This document shows, piece after piece, positions 55,315 to 63,303 of a stretch of DNA of 64,000 nt (the first letter of the stretch is position 1; every line of letters begins with the position of its first letter). Made by a program: the position numbers and the translations under genes. The notes beneath the pieces are model-generated. The model was not told where the DNA came from and made no database searches. It worked only from the letters and a program-made list of their open reading frames with translations. Location of the stretch: the NCBI RefSeq assembly GCF_900086655.1, contig NZ_LT575476.1, forward strand, positions 3,670,393-3,734,392, in the 5' to 3' direction. The DNA is from Paenibacillus tuaregi. GTDB lineage: Bacteria > Bacillota > Bacilli > Paenibacillales > Paenibacillaceae.

Positions 55315-56244
55315 TTAGTGTGTTGTGCACTGGCTGAGAAGCCCGCGCTCTTCAAGAACACTGACCAAAGTGGAGCCCATCTCCGCTGGAGTTGGAGCCA
55401 CCTTGATGCCGCAGGATTCAAGCTTCTCGATCTTCTCTTTGGCCGTTCCTTTGCCACCGGAAATAATCGCACCCGCATGGCCCATGCGTTTGCCTGGAGG
55501 CGCGGTCACTCCGCCAATGAATCCGACAACTGGTTTCTTCATGTTGTCACGAACCCACTCAGCAGCCTCCTCTTCAGCTGTACCCCCAATTTCACCGATC
55601 ATGATTACAGCATAGGTGTCCGGATCCTCGTTGAACCGGGACAGGATATCGATGAACTCCGAGCCCTTAACCGGGTCACCACCGATACCTACCGCCGAGG
55701 ACTGTCCAATCCCGCGGGTAGTAAGCTGGTGAACGGCTTCATAAGTTAAGGTCCCGCTTCTGGATACTACGCCAACATGACCCGGCGTATGGATGTATCC
55801 AGGCATGATTCCGATCTTGCATTCGCCAGGAGTAATCACTCCAGGACAGTTCGGTCCGATCAGAACAGTCTTCTTGCCTTCCATGTAACGTTTAACCTTA
55901 ACCATATCGAGTACAGGAATACCTTCTGTTATACAGATGACCAGTTCCATCTCCGCATCCACAGCTTCCATAATGGAATCTGCGGCATAAGCTGGCGGCA
56001 CATAGATCACGTGTGCGGTTGCTCCTGTAGCCGCCTTGGCTTCACGAATCGAGTTGAAGATCGGCAGGGTTACCGTCTCGCCATTCTCAAGGGTGATATC
56101 CAGGCTTGTACCGCCTTTGCCCGGAGTTACGCCGCCGACCATCTGCGTGCCGTATTCAAGCCCCCCTCTTGTATGGTAAAGACCGGTTGCTCCCGTAATA
56201 CCTGAGGTGGTAACTTTTGTATTTTTATCGACCAAAATACTCAT
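55315..56244 (-). CDS. sucD: Succinyl-CoA synthetase alpha subunit
   Basis: TCA-cycle enzyme: succinyl-CoA + ADP + Pi to succinate + ATP. CoA-binding Rossmann domain ([40 protein letters not shown]), [20 protein letters not shown], and the phospho-His in [18 protein letters not shown] (His 256). ATG 56244 has AAGGAGG upstream; about 309 residues. Partner sucC is 27 bp upstream. Confidence 0.96.
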   Translation of the reverse strand: MSILVDKNTKVTTSGITGATGLYHTRGGLEYGTQMVGGVTPGKGGTSLDITLENGETVTLPIFNSIREAKAATGATAHVIYVPPAYAADSIMEAVDAEMELVICITEGIPVLDMVKVKRYMEGKKTVLIGPNCPGVITPGECKIGIMPGYIHTPGHVGVVSRSGTLTYEAVHQLTTRGIGQSSAVGIGGDPVKGSEFIDILSRFNEDPDTYAVIMIGEIGGTAEEEAAEWVRDNMKKPVVGFIGGVTAPPGKRMGHAGAIISGGKGTAKEKIEKLESCGIKVAPTPAEMGSTLVSVLEERGLLSQCTTH

Positions 56245-56271
56245 ATCCAAAGCCTCCTTCTAAATTCCGTA

Positions 56272-57432
56272 TTATGATACGAGCTCTACGATCTTGCGGG
56301 CTCCATCAGCCATGGAATCCGCAGAGACGATAGCAAGTCCCGATTCAGCCAAGATTTTTTTGCCGAGTTCAACATTGGTGCCTTCGAGTCTGACCACAAG
56401 CGGACGGTCCAAGGACACCTGCTTCGCGGCTTCAACAATCCCTTCTGCAATAACATCACAGCGCATGATTCCGCCGAAGATATTAACAAAGATCCCCTTC
56501 ACCTTGCTGTCAGACAGGATGATCTTGAAAGCTTCCGTAACTTTCTCAGCCGTCGCACCGCCCCCAACATCCAGGAAGTTGGCAGGGTCTCCGCCGTAAT
56601 ATTTAATAATATCCATCGTTGCCATGGCAAGGCCAGCACCATTAACCATACAGCCGATATTGCCATCAAGCGCAATGTAGCTCAGGTCAAATTTAGATGC
56701 TTCGATCTCCTTGGCATCTTCCTCTTCCAGATCGCGGAGCGCCAGAATGTCCTTGTGGCGGAACAGCGCATTGGAATCAAAGTTAAGCTTCGCATCCAGG
56801 GCCATAACCTCACCGTCGCCTGTTACGACAAGCGGATTGATCTCGGCGATGGAGCAGTCTTTTTCTATAAATGCCGTATAAAGGGCCTGCATAAACTTCA
56901 CAGCTTTGCCCACAAGTTCATTAGGAATATTGATAGCATAAGCCAATCTGCGGGCTTGGAACGTCTGAAGTCCTACAGCCGGGTCCACAACTTCCTTGAA
57001 AATTTTCTCCGGTGTCGCAGCTGCAACTTCTTCAATCTCCGTGCCGCCTTCTTCCGACGCCATCAGGACTACACGGCCTGTAGCACGATCAACGACCACG
57101 CCGACATAATATTCTTTACGGATGTCACAGCCCTGCTCAATCAAGAGACGCTTGACTTCCTTACCTTCCGGTCCAGTCTGGTGGGTTACCAGCACCTTGC
57201 CGAGAATTTCACTTGCGTAGGTCCGCACTTCATCCAAATTTTTGGCTACTTTGACACCGCCGGCTTTACCGCGGCCACCTGCATGAATTTGAGCTTTGAC
57301 CACGACCACTGGGCTGCCCAGTGCTTCGGCTGCTTCCACGGCTTCATCCACCGTAAATGCCACCCGTCCTTGCGGAACGGTCACTCCATATTGCTTTAGG
57401 ACTTCTTTTCCTTGATATTCATGGATATTCAC
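56272..57432 (-). CDS. sucC: Succinyl-CoA synthetase beta subunit
   Basis: ATP-grasp subunit of succinyl-CoA synthetase. 386 residues beginning [20 protein letters not shown], with [38 protein letters not shown] and [26 protein letters not shown] precedes the ATG. A promoter with an overlapping cre-like site lies 70-100 bp upstream, divergent from the RDD gene. Confidence 0.97.
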   Translation of the reverse strand: MNIHEYQGKEVLKQYGVTVPQGRVAFTVDEAVEAAEALGSPVVVVKAQIHAGGRGKAGGVKVAKNLDEVRTYASEILGKVLVTHQTGPEGKEVKRLLIEQGCDIRKEYYVGVVVDRATGRVVLMASEEGGTEIEEVAAATPEKIFKEVVDPAVGLQTFQARRLAYAINIPNELVGKAVKFMQALYTAFIEKDCSIAEINPLVVTGDGEVMALDAKLNFDSNALFRHKDILALRDLEEEDAKEIEASKFDLSYIALDGNIGCMVNGAGLAMATMDIIKYYGGDPANFLDVGGGATAEKVTEAFKIILSDSKVKGIFVNIFGGIMRCDVIAEGIVEAAKQVSLDRPLVVRLEGTNVELGKKILAESGLAIVSADSMADGARKIVELVS

Positions 57433-57501
57433 TCTAGAATCCTCCTATCAACGGGCGGTTATTAAGGGTACGAAAATTCCATATAATTTCAAACCCACAA
57501 T

Positions 57502-57529
57502 ATTGTATCATGTTTTTAAAACGCTTTCC
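57502..57529 (-). promoter_or_regulatory. sucCD promoter -10 with overlapping CcpA (cre)-like site
   Basis: On the minus strand TACAAT (57507-57502) is a -10 box; the -35 at the right distance is poor. The sequence 57516-57529, TTAAAACGCTTTCC, matches 12 of 14 positions of the catabolite-responsive element TGAAAACGCTTTCA and would cover the spacer and -35. This would fit carbon-catabolite repression of the TCA cycle by CcpA (inference). Confidence 0.55.
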
Positions 57530-57679
57530 TTAAAAAGTTCATAAATTCTACACTGTTTTTGATATCGGTTTCATCGCGTGTTGAGAATGATTTAAGACTT
57601 TTTTTCTATTCGTATTCCTGGTTCCATAGTACAATGTGCTTAGGAAATCTCTTCTATAAGTCATTGTCCGGAGGAATCT

Positions 57680-58480
57680 ATGAAAATTTGTCCTGAGTGC
57701 GGCGGCCAAAATGATCAATCCAATGAATTGTGTATGATCTGTGCTGCGCCGTTGGATTTAAGTGATGAGCGAGAACTGCTTGAGCATGAGCCTATACCTG
57801 AGCCATTACTTGAGCCTAAACCTAAACGTGTACAAAAAGCGATCTTGTCTGAAGATCAAACTAAACTGTATAACCATGTTAAATCCAAAAAGACTCATCA
57901 GGGAGATGTTAAACCATTCGGGCGGTTTGCGAGCCACACCGCAAATGATTTAATGGCGGCAATCCCAAAAGGCTCTGAGAGCCAAGGGAGTAACATCAGA
58001 AGACCTAATTCCGCTGCTAAAAACAAATCCAGAACCCCTTACGCGGGATTTTGGAGGAGAGTGGCGGCCAGCTTAATTGATTACTTCGTGGTCTTCTTGC
58101 CTCTGATTATCATATTTAATTACTTTAAAAGCACTCCGTCTCCAGTCGTACCTTCTAGTTATTTATTCGAACATCAGCCTGCTTCGACAACAGCTTCTTG
58201 GTTTAATCCGTACGATCTTATTCTGTCAGCCGTGTTGACACTCTACGAAGCGTTGATGATCTCGTCTTCAACGCAAGGAACACTGGGAAAAATGGCCATG
58301 TCAATCAAAATTACGGATACAAAAGGACAACGTATTTCTTTTTTGCGAGCCCTTGCCAGAACGTTCTCCACCCCTCTCTCTTTACTAACTCTAGGGATCG
58401 GGCTTTTGTTGTGTATTTGGACATCGAAGAAACAGACCCTGCATGATTTCGTTGCCGATACCCTGGCTATAAAGAAATAG
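57680..58480 (+). CDS. RDD-family membrane protein with N-terminal zinc ribbon
   Basis: 266 residues: a zinc ribbon (C4, C7, C18, C21), a ~95-residue hydrophilic linker, then an RDD domain (from about 120, GFWRRVAASLIDYFVVFLPL) with three to four transmembrane helices and the typical GTLGKMAMSIKITDTKGQRI and KKQTLHDFVADTLAIKK. RDD proteins are membrane proteins of mostly unknown or ion-transport function. GGAGG is 5 nt before ATG. Transcribed away from sucC. Confidence 0.85.
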   Translation: MKICPECGGQNDQSNELCMICAAPLDLSDERELLEHEPIPEPLLEPKPKRVQKAILSEDQTKLYNHVKSKKTHQGDVKPFGRFASHTANDLMAAIPKGSESQGSNIRRPNSAAKNKSRTPYAGFWRRVAASLIDYFVVFLPLIIIFNYFKSTPSPVVPSSYLFEHQPASTTASWFNPYDLILSAVLTLYEALMISSSTQGTLGKMAMSIKITDTKGQRISFLRALARTFSTPLSLLTLGIGLLLCIWTSKKQTLHDFVADTLAIKK

Positions 58481-58482
58481 AG

Positions 58483-58544
58483 CTTAACTTAAAACCAAAA
58501 CCATCTAGCATTTATTACATACGGAAATATTGGGAAAGCGCCTT
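58483..58544 (+). repeat. Direct repeat, copy 1 (3' of RDD gene)
   Basis: 62 bp matching 59857-59918 at 53 of 62 positions (about 85%) in the same orientation, 1374 bp apart, so that the collagen-like gene lies between them. The promoter boxes present in copy 2 are degraded here (TTAACT and TAGCAT). Confidence 0.85.
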
Positions 58545-58576
58545 AAGAATCAAAAGAAAATCCCCTACCAAATGCC

Positions 58577-58611
58577 AAAAAATCGCTGTGCTAGTAGCAG
58601 AGCGATTTTTT
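58577..58611. terminator. Bidirectional terminator between RDD and collagen-like genes
   Basis: 11-bp perfect arms AAAAAATCGCT (58577-58587) and AGCGATTTTTT (58601-58611) around a 13-nt loop. The terminal A/T tracts give a U-run on either strand, serving the convergent RDD (+) and collagen-like (-) genes. Confidence 0.88.
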
Positions 58612-58655
58612 GTACATATACTACAAATAATCTTTGAGTGTTGTCAGTAACTTGT

Positions 58656-59393
58656 TTAAGCCGTCGCCAATTGTTCTATAACAATCGAAGCGCTCACCGT
58701 AGGCGTTCCCCCGCCTATGCTTGCCTGAAGGGTTTGTGTGCCCATATTATCAATCCGGTTCAAAGTCAGAGTACCTCCGGCCGTTAACCTCGCTACAACT
58801 TGACCTTGATAAGGGTTATTGCCTGCACCGGAGCCATAGTTGCTGCAAAGAACCAGTGTGGCAGGCAGCGGTCCGGCGGCATCCGGATCAAAGAACAGGC
58901 CGAATGCACTGTTTCCGGCAGTAGGGAACACTTCCCAGCTGATGTTGTAGAAGCCGGTTTCCAGGATATTGACGGTAGAAGGACTTGTGAAGGAGGTTGC
59001 CGGTCCGTTTATTAGAGAATCATTAAAGGTGACGGCGCCCCCTTGGCCTCCGGGAGTTGGGGCTGGGGCAACAGTTTGATCAACTGTGCTGCATAAGAAC
59101 GCAAATGAAGCGACTCCTGCTGGACCTGCTGGACCTTGGGGTCCCGGCACGCCTTGTGGACCTACAGGGCCTTGTATTCCAGGAAGACCTTGCGGGCCTT
59201 GTGCTCCGGGAAGGCCCTGTGCTCCAGGGAGACCTTGGGGACCTGCAGGACCTTGGGGACCTGCCGGGGCCGTAACATTAACCTTTGGGGGAGGACAGTT
59301 TACCTTTACGATTTTTTTAATGATGCGACGTTTCTTTTTTTTATGATGATGGACAACAACTTTACATTTGCGGCGCTTTTTTAAGCAATCCAA
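58656..59393 (-). CDS. Collagen-like repeat protein, probable spore/exosporium surface protein
   Basis: 245 residues: a very basic N-terminus (about 1-35, rich in Lys, Arg and His, with C3, C10 and C33), a Gly-X-Y stretch with 17 consecutive glycine positions (45-93), and a C-terminal beta-rich domain (about 95-245) like the trimerising domain of BclA-type proteins. No signal peptide, which fits a spore-coat/exosporium protein made in the mother cell (inference). Start TTG 59393 after AGGAGG; the SD abuts a hairpin. DNA over the collagen part (about 59112-59262) is a GC-rich near-repeat. Confidence 0.85.
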   Translation of the reverse strand: MDCLKKRRKCKVVVHHHKKKKRRIIKKIVKVNCPPPKVNVTAPAGPQGPAGPQGLPGAQGLPGAQGPQGLPGIQGPVGPQGVPGPQGPAGPAGVASFAFLCSTVDQTVAPAPTPGGQGGAVTFNDSLINGPATSFTSPSTVNILETGFYNISWEVFPTAGNSAFGLFFDPDAAGPLPATLVLCSNYGSGAGNNPYQGQVVARLTAGGTLTLNRIDNMGTQTLQASIGGGTPTVSASIVIEQLATA

Positions 59394-59406
59394 TGATATA
59401 CACCTC

Positions 59407-59424
59407 CTGTAGATTTGTCTACAG
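59407..59424 (-). promoter_or_regulatory. Hairpin abutting the SD of the collagen-like gene
   Basis: On the minus strand CTGTAGA-CAAA-TCTACAG forms a 7-bp stem whose last bases run directly into the AGGAGG of the collagen-like gene. It could stabilise the mRNA or modulate initiation at the TTG. Confidence 0.6.
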
Positions 59425-59856
59425 AATACGGGTCTACTTAAAGTTTCGCTTGGACGGATAACTATAGCCTGCTAGACTAACGGCTATCTTGAGCAAAAAC
59501 AGGCTTCTGCAGGGGGTATTTACCAGTCCAGTCTAATTTCCCAGCCATCACAAAAAGGCCAACACGAATGTTAAGGCAATGATGAATTTACTGCAGCTGC
59601 TTCAAGAACTTTGCTGCACTTTTAAAACCAAACTACATGTCAATTTACAAGTAATAAGACACACGGACATGCCTTTCGGGATATGCTGATAGTACTGCCT
59701 TTACATTTTACGACTTCCTGATATCTTGAGACGTGCAGACGCGAATACGTCTTAGACCACTATGCATCATCGACCTAGTTGATATGGCAGTGGAAGCAGC
59801 GTGTCCAAATCATACGAGGCATTTTTATAGTTATGTAGCAAAGTCCATAAATAAAT

Positions 59857-59918
59857 CTTGACTTATAACCAAAACCAACTAGAATTTATTACATATGGAA
59901 ATATTAAGGAAGCACCTT
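59857..59918 (+). repeat. Direct repeat, copy 2 (comM promoter region)
   Basis: 62 bp, 85% identical to 58483-58544. This copy contains the probable comM promoter (TTGACT and TAGAAT) and ends in the first arm of the leader stem-loop. Confidence 0.85.
59858..59885 (+). promoter_or_regulatory. Sigma-A type promoter of comM
   Basis: -35 TTGACT (59858-59863), 16-bp spacer, -10 TAGAAT (59880-59885). Start of transcription near 59892 would give a ~92-nt leader. Confidence 0.7.
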
Positions 59919-59980
59919 TTTTCCTCAGATATCAGTCTGCACTGCAGGTCTGATTATGAACAGAGAAAGGGTGTTTTTTT
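59911..59980 (+). promoter_or_regulatory. Attenuator-like leader of comM
   Basis: AGCACC (59911-59916) can pair with GGGTG (59969-59973), enclosing a smaller ATCAG/CTGAT hairpin (59930-59954 region) and followed directly by seven T (59974-59980) and then, three bases on, the ATG. The 3' arm AAAGGGTG is also the only SD candidate, so the same stem could stop transcription and hide the ribosome site. Confidence 0.5.
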
Positions 59981-59983
59981 GTT

Positions 59984-61570
59984 ATGTACAGCAAACTATA
60001 CAGCGCTTGTCTTTACGGGATTGACAGCGTGTTGATTGAAGTTGAGGTGGATTTGTCGAGCGGAATTCCCCAGACCTCCATCATTGGTTTGCCTGACTCA
60101 GCTGTCCGCGAATCCGTGGAACGTGTCCGCTCGGCCGTCAGAAACTGCGGATTCACGTTTCCGCTCCAGCGAATCACGATTAATCTGGCCCCTGCCGATC
60201 TGCGGAAAGAAGGCTCCGCATTTGACCTGGCTATTGCCCTCGGCCTACTGTCTGCAAGCAGCCAAATCGTGCTTCCCCAAGATGAGAAAGTTCTTATGAT
60301 AGGAGAGTTGTCCCTTGAAGGCCGTCTCCGTCCGGTATCGGGCGTGCTGTCGATGGTAGACTTAGCGAAGCGCCAAGGCTTCACTTCAGTCCTGCTCCCG
60401 AGAGAAAACGCGGAGGAAGCCCATCTGCTGGGTGGGATTAAGGTATATGGGCTGCGCCATTTAAGAGAGCTGGTTCCCGAGGACCACCAGGAATTGCTGC
60501 TCTCGAAGAGTGGAGGCGGAACGTATCAGCTGGAATCAATGCGGCACCTGGAGGTGCCAGCACTCCCCGCTCCGCCAGCCCAATTGGCTGTTCAATCCTC
60601 AGCGCAAGAGGATTACAGCGACGTGCTAGGCCAGCTTCATGTAAAACGGGCCTTAACGATTGCAGCCGCAGGCATGCACAACATCATTTTGATCGGTCCC
60701 CCAGGGACAGGGAAGACCATGCTGATCCGCCGTCTTCCCACCATCCTCCCGCCTCTATCGCAAGAGGAGTCACTCGAAGTAACCAAAATTTTCAGTGCGG
60801 CTGGCAAACTTAAGGAGCCTGAGGCCGGGCTTATCCGTACAAGACCCTTCCGCTCTCCGCATCATACGATCTCAGCCGCAGGCATTGTCGGCGGCGGCAC
60901 CATTCCCAAGCCGGGTGAGGTTAGCCTCGCCCACAAAGGCATTCTGTTCCTGGATGAACTTCCCGAATTCTCACGCGGTGCGCTTGAAGTACTGAGACAG
61001 CCTTTGGAAGACCGGGCCGTAACTATAAGCCGGACGAGGGCAGCCTTCACTTTCCCAGCTCATTTCATCCTCGCTGCCTCGATGAATCCGTGTCCGTGTG
61101 GATTTTTAGGGGCTGAACCGCCTTTGCCAATGTGCACCTGCGGACCAGGCAAAATTCTGCGCTACCGCGACAAAATCTCCGGTCCCCTACTAGACCGGAT
61201 TGATCTGCAGGTTGAAGTGCCCAGGCCCGGGGATTGGCCGTATGATCCCTCTCCTCTTTCTTCATCGTCAATGAGAGAGAAGGTTCTGGCTGCCCAAGCT
61301 TTGCAGCAGCACCGTTACCGGAGGCACAACATCTCCTGGAACAGCGAGCTGTCAGGAAGAACGCTGCGACGCTTCACCAGGCTTAACAAGGAAGCAGAGG
61401 GGATGATGAAAGCAACCTTTGAAGCACTGGGACTGAGCATGCGCGCTTATGATCGTATTCTGAAATTGTCCCGGACGATTGCCGACATTGAGAACTCGGA
61501 GGAGATTCTTTCCGTTCATGTGGCTGAGGCTATTCAGTACAGGCAGCTCGACAGAAGAAGTACAAGCTAG
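59984..61570 (+). CDS. comM: YifB/ComM-family Mg-chelatase-like AAA+ ATPase
   Basis: 528 residues: N-terminal ChlI/Lon-like domain (about 1-165, [20 protein letters not shown]), AAA+ core with Walker A GPPGTGKT at 238-245, [20 protein letters not shown] (Walker B), a Cys-rich insert ([20 protein letters not shown]), and the C-terminal lid (about 420-520). Family members include ComM, a hexameric helicase promoting branch migration in natural transformation; others are of unknown function. B. subtilis lacks this gene here. Plus strand, against the main direction. Confidence 0.93.
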   Translation: MYSKLYSACLYGIDSVLIEVEVDLSSGIPQTSIIGLPDSAVRESVERVRSAVRNCGFTFPLQRITINLAPADLRKEGSAFDLAIALGLLSASSQIVLPQDEKVLMIGELSLEGRLRPVSGVLSMVDLAKRQGFTSVLLPRENAEEAHLLGGIKVYGLRHLRELVPEDHQELLLSKSGGGTYQLESMRHLEVPALPAPPAQLAVQSSAQEDYSDVLGQLHVKRALTIAAAGMHNIILIGPPGTGKTMLIRRLPTILPPLSQEESLEVTKIFSAAGKLKEPEAGLIRTRPFRSPHHTISAAGIVGGGTIPKPGEVSLAHKGILFLDELPEFSRGALEVLRQPLEDRAVTISRTRAAFTFPAHFILAASMNPCPCGFLGAEPPLPMCTCGPGKILRYRDKISGPLLDRIDLQVEVPRPGDWPYDPSPLSSSSMREKVLAAQALQQHRYRRHNISWNSELSGRTLRRFTRLNKEAEGMMKATFEALGLSMRAYDRILKLSRTIADIENSEEILSVHVAEAIQYRQLDRRSTS

Positions 61571-61786
61571 AGCTGGAGCTAACAAGAACCGCAGGCAGGA
61601 CTGTAGGTCTGTTCATGGTCGGCAGCCTATCGTTCTAATAAAGAACACGTCACTCCCCAAAACGGCCTTAATCGCTAAATCAGAATCTGCCGGTCAGCAT
61701 TCCGCGATACATTTCAAGACCTTTTGGTACGCATTATCTATATTAACCAGCTCCCTCATTTCATCGATCAGAGCTTAAGAATAGAA

Positions 61787-61830
61787 ATAGAAACAGACCA
61801 TTCACCGTGAATGGTCTATTTCTATCTTTT
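61787..61830 (+). terminator. Intrinsic terminator of comM
   Basis: A long stem: ATAGAAA and AGACCATTCAC on the left pair with GTGAATGGTCT and TTTCTAT on the right (61787-61825), with one C/A mismatch, followed by CTTTT. Confidence 0.85.
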
Positions 61831-61872
61831 CCCCAACTAATAAAGTTGAACTAAAGAAGGTTCGAGGAATAA

Positions 61873-61902
61873 GCAAAAGGGTGAATTGATTCTGGAGAAG
61901 CG
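61873..61902 (+). repeat. Candidate dispersed repeat, end fragment (copy B)
   Basis: 30 bp identical at 28 positions to the reverse complement of 7306-7335 (begins GCAAAAGGGTGAA, ends GGAGAAGCG). Similarity stops after it, so only the end of the polC-proS element is present here. Confidence 0.75.
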
Positions 61903-61981
61903 AGGAAGTATACCCCGTTCTATCTAATAGATGATAGGAACTGAGCAGTGCAACCCGTGATTCTATCTTGATTAGAATATC

Positions 61982-62010
61982 AAAAAGAGACCACCTGTAG
62001 GCAGCCTCTT
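61982..62010 (-). terminator. Intrinsic terminator of the FliK-like/yraN/dinB operon
   Basis: On the minus strand AGAG...GCC-TACA-GGT...CTCT followed by TTTTT (61986-61982), about 55 bp after the dinB-like stop. Confidence 0.75.
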
Positions 62011-62064
62011 CTATTTCAACTTATTCGTCAGTTATGTAATTTGATTTCCTTCAAGGAACTTCAA

Positions 62065-62568
62065 TTAAATTTCCGGCGGCTCCATTCCCATGGTGTTCCA
62101 ATCCTCCAGAGAAGGACCATAAATGCCCGGAACTGGCAGACCTGCCTGACGCATCAATACAGTCATTTGTCCACGATGATGAATCTGGTGATAGACCAGC
62201 ACCGTAAGAGTTGCGCCATTACGCCACTGCTCTCCATACATATCGTTCTTTTCTTGAAGGCTGCTGTCTGTCCATTTCTCAGAAATGGCTTGAAGCAGAG
62301 CGCTGCTGGCCTTCTTATAGCTCTGTGCGATAAACTCAGCAGAATCCGGCAGCGGCGCATCGTGATGGGGGGCGTCAAAGTCAAGACCGGTACGGGACAG
62401 CATTTCATGGAGGGAAGTAACCAAATGCCATGCCACACGTCCCAAAGTGCGGTTCTGAGAAGTTACGGCTTGCGACAGCGACTGATCCGTGAGCACATCC
62501 AGAATAGCCTGCGTAAGCCCACTCTCCCGCTGCCAGGTTTCTTCAAAAGCTTTAATCGTTGTAAACAT
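62065..62568 (-). CDS. DinB/YfiT-like four-helix metal-binding protein
   Basis: 167 residues of the DinB superfamily: helices with WHLVTSLHEML and the C-terminal VYHQIHHRGQMTVLMRQAGL carrying the putative metal-binding His residues. DinB proteins of Firmicutes are of mixed, mostly unknown function (some thiol-transferase-like) and are unrelated to E. coli DNA polymerase IV. ATG 62568 has AAGGAG upstream; a longer frame to 62610 overlaps yraN. Confidence 0.88.
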   Translation of the reverse strand: MFTTIKAFEETWQRESGLTQAILDVLTDQSLSQAVTSQNRTLGRVAWHLVTSLHEMLSRTGLDFDAPHHDAPLPDSAEFIAQSYKKASSALLQAISEKWTDSSLQEKNDMYGEQWRNGATLTVLVYHQIHHRGQMTVLMRQAGLPVPGIYGPSLEDWNTMGMEPPEI

Positions 62569-62606
62569 GATCACTAAGCTCCTTTGCCAAACAGAGTATG
62601 TTCCTG

Positions 62607-63005
62607 TCAAAACGCATTTTTGAGATGATCAAGTGATTCGAGCTGCCCGGCTTGTCCGAACTGAACGGCAATGACATCAAATCGGACCGATGCATCTGAG
62701 CGGTTCACACGGTGCAGGTACACAGCTGCTGTCGTTCTCACCTGATTCATCTTCCTCGCGGTCACAGATTCAGCGGCTGTGCCAAAAACAACAGAACGGC
62801 TGCTTCGGCTGCGGACCTCTACCACTATAATATCGTGATTATACTCCGCAATCAAATCGAGTTCACCAGTCCGGCAGCGCCAATTCCTTGCTAAAATCCG
62901 GTAGCCCTGATTCTTCAAGTAGTCGGCAGCCAGTTCTTCCGCATACCGCCCTTGCTCCTTGCGTGTGTCCTTGCGGACTGCCTTATATTCCCGTTTATGT
63001 TCCAC
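62607..63005 (-). CDS. yraN: UPF0102 family YraN, putative endonuclease-like
   Basis: 132 residues, YraN/UPF0102 with the restriction-endonuclease-like fold: GRYAEELAADYLKNQGYRIL, RCRTGELDLIAE and VVEVRSRSS match the D-x(n)-E-x-K-like pattern, here with Arg in place of the usual Lys (EVRSR). Start GTG 63005 overlaps the preceding stop by 11 bp. Cellular role unknown. Confidence 0.9.
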   Translation of the reverse strand: MEHKREYKAVRKDTRKEQGRYAEELAADYLKNQGYRILARNWRCRTGELDLIAEYNHDIIVVEVRSRSSRSVVFGTAAESVTARKMNQVRTTAAVYLHRVNRSDASVRFDVIAVQFGQAGQLESLDHLKNAF

Positions 63006-63303
63006 GGTTCAGCCCTTTCTCAGCAGCACGGTCCGAGCGGTAAATGAAGCTTAAAATCTCAGCCACCAAGGCATACAGCTCAGGGGGAATCTGCTGGTCC
63101 AAGTCGAGCTTTGACAGGACTTCTACCAGAGCCGGGTCTTCCTGGACCGGGATGCCGTGCTCCTTTGCTTTCTCAAGAATTCTTTCTGCCAGAAGCCCCG
63201 TCCCCTTAGCCGCGATAACTGGTGCTTCATGCTCGGATGGTTCATACTTGAGGGCTACCGCTCTCTTCATAGATGGAGTTCGATCCTCAGGCTTCTGATT
63301 CAT
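62995..63303 (-). CDS. Stand-alone FlhB C-terminal-domain protein (YlqH-like)
   Basis: 102 residues matching only the FlhB cytoplasmic C-terminal subdomain: AVALKYEPSEHEAPVIAAKG aligns with AVALKYDGTQMEAPQVVAKG of the FlhB at 30217-31305, starting just after its NPTH cleavage site. It lacks transmembrane helices and NPTH. B. subtilis has ylqH at the equivalent place. Its role in export switching is unproven. ATG overlaps the FliK-like stop by 4 bp. Confidence 0.9.
   Translation of the reverse strand: MNQKPEDRTPSMKRAVALKYEPSEHEAPVIAAKGTGLLAERILEKAKEHGIPVQEDPALVEVLSKLDLDQQIPPELYALVAEILSFIYRSDRAAEKGLNRGT

Larger units (their letters stand above)
59394..59983. other. 590-bp interval between collagen-like gene and comM
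   Basis: No credible gene. It carries the collagen-like gene leader hairpin (59407-59424), a 6-bp inverted repeat (59729-59734 and 59747-59752), and direct-repeat copy 2 with the comM promoter and attenuator-like leader (59857-59980). A short stretch near 59626 again reads TTAAAACCAAA and may be a third, decayed repeat copy. The rest (about 59430-59620 and 59660-59850) shows nothing I recognise. Confidence 0.65.
61571..62064. other. 494-bp interval between comM and dinB-like gene
   Basis: No credible gene. It contains two terminators (61787-61830 and 61982-62010), a second copy of the palindrome-end sequence (61873-61902) and a small ATTCTA/TAGAAT inverted repeat (61962-61980). A 21-codon minus-strand frame near 61690-61755 lacks a ribosome site. 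Confidence 0.65.

Noticed and set aside
59112..59262. Regular short repeats suggesting a CRISPR-like or VNTR array
   Set aside because: The 9-bp periodicity is the coding DNA of the Gly-X-Y collagen stretch; there are no spacers of constant length and no cas genes.
61690..61755. Minus-strand mini-frame of about 21 codons beginning MRELVNIDNAY
   Set aside because: Too short, no SD, partly overlapping terminator surroundings; similarity to Spo0E-type peptides was considered but is too weak.
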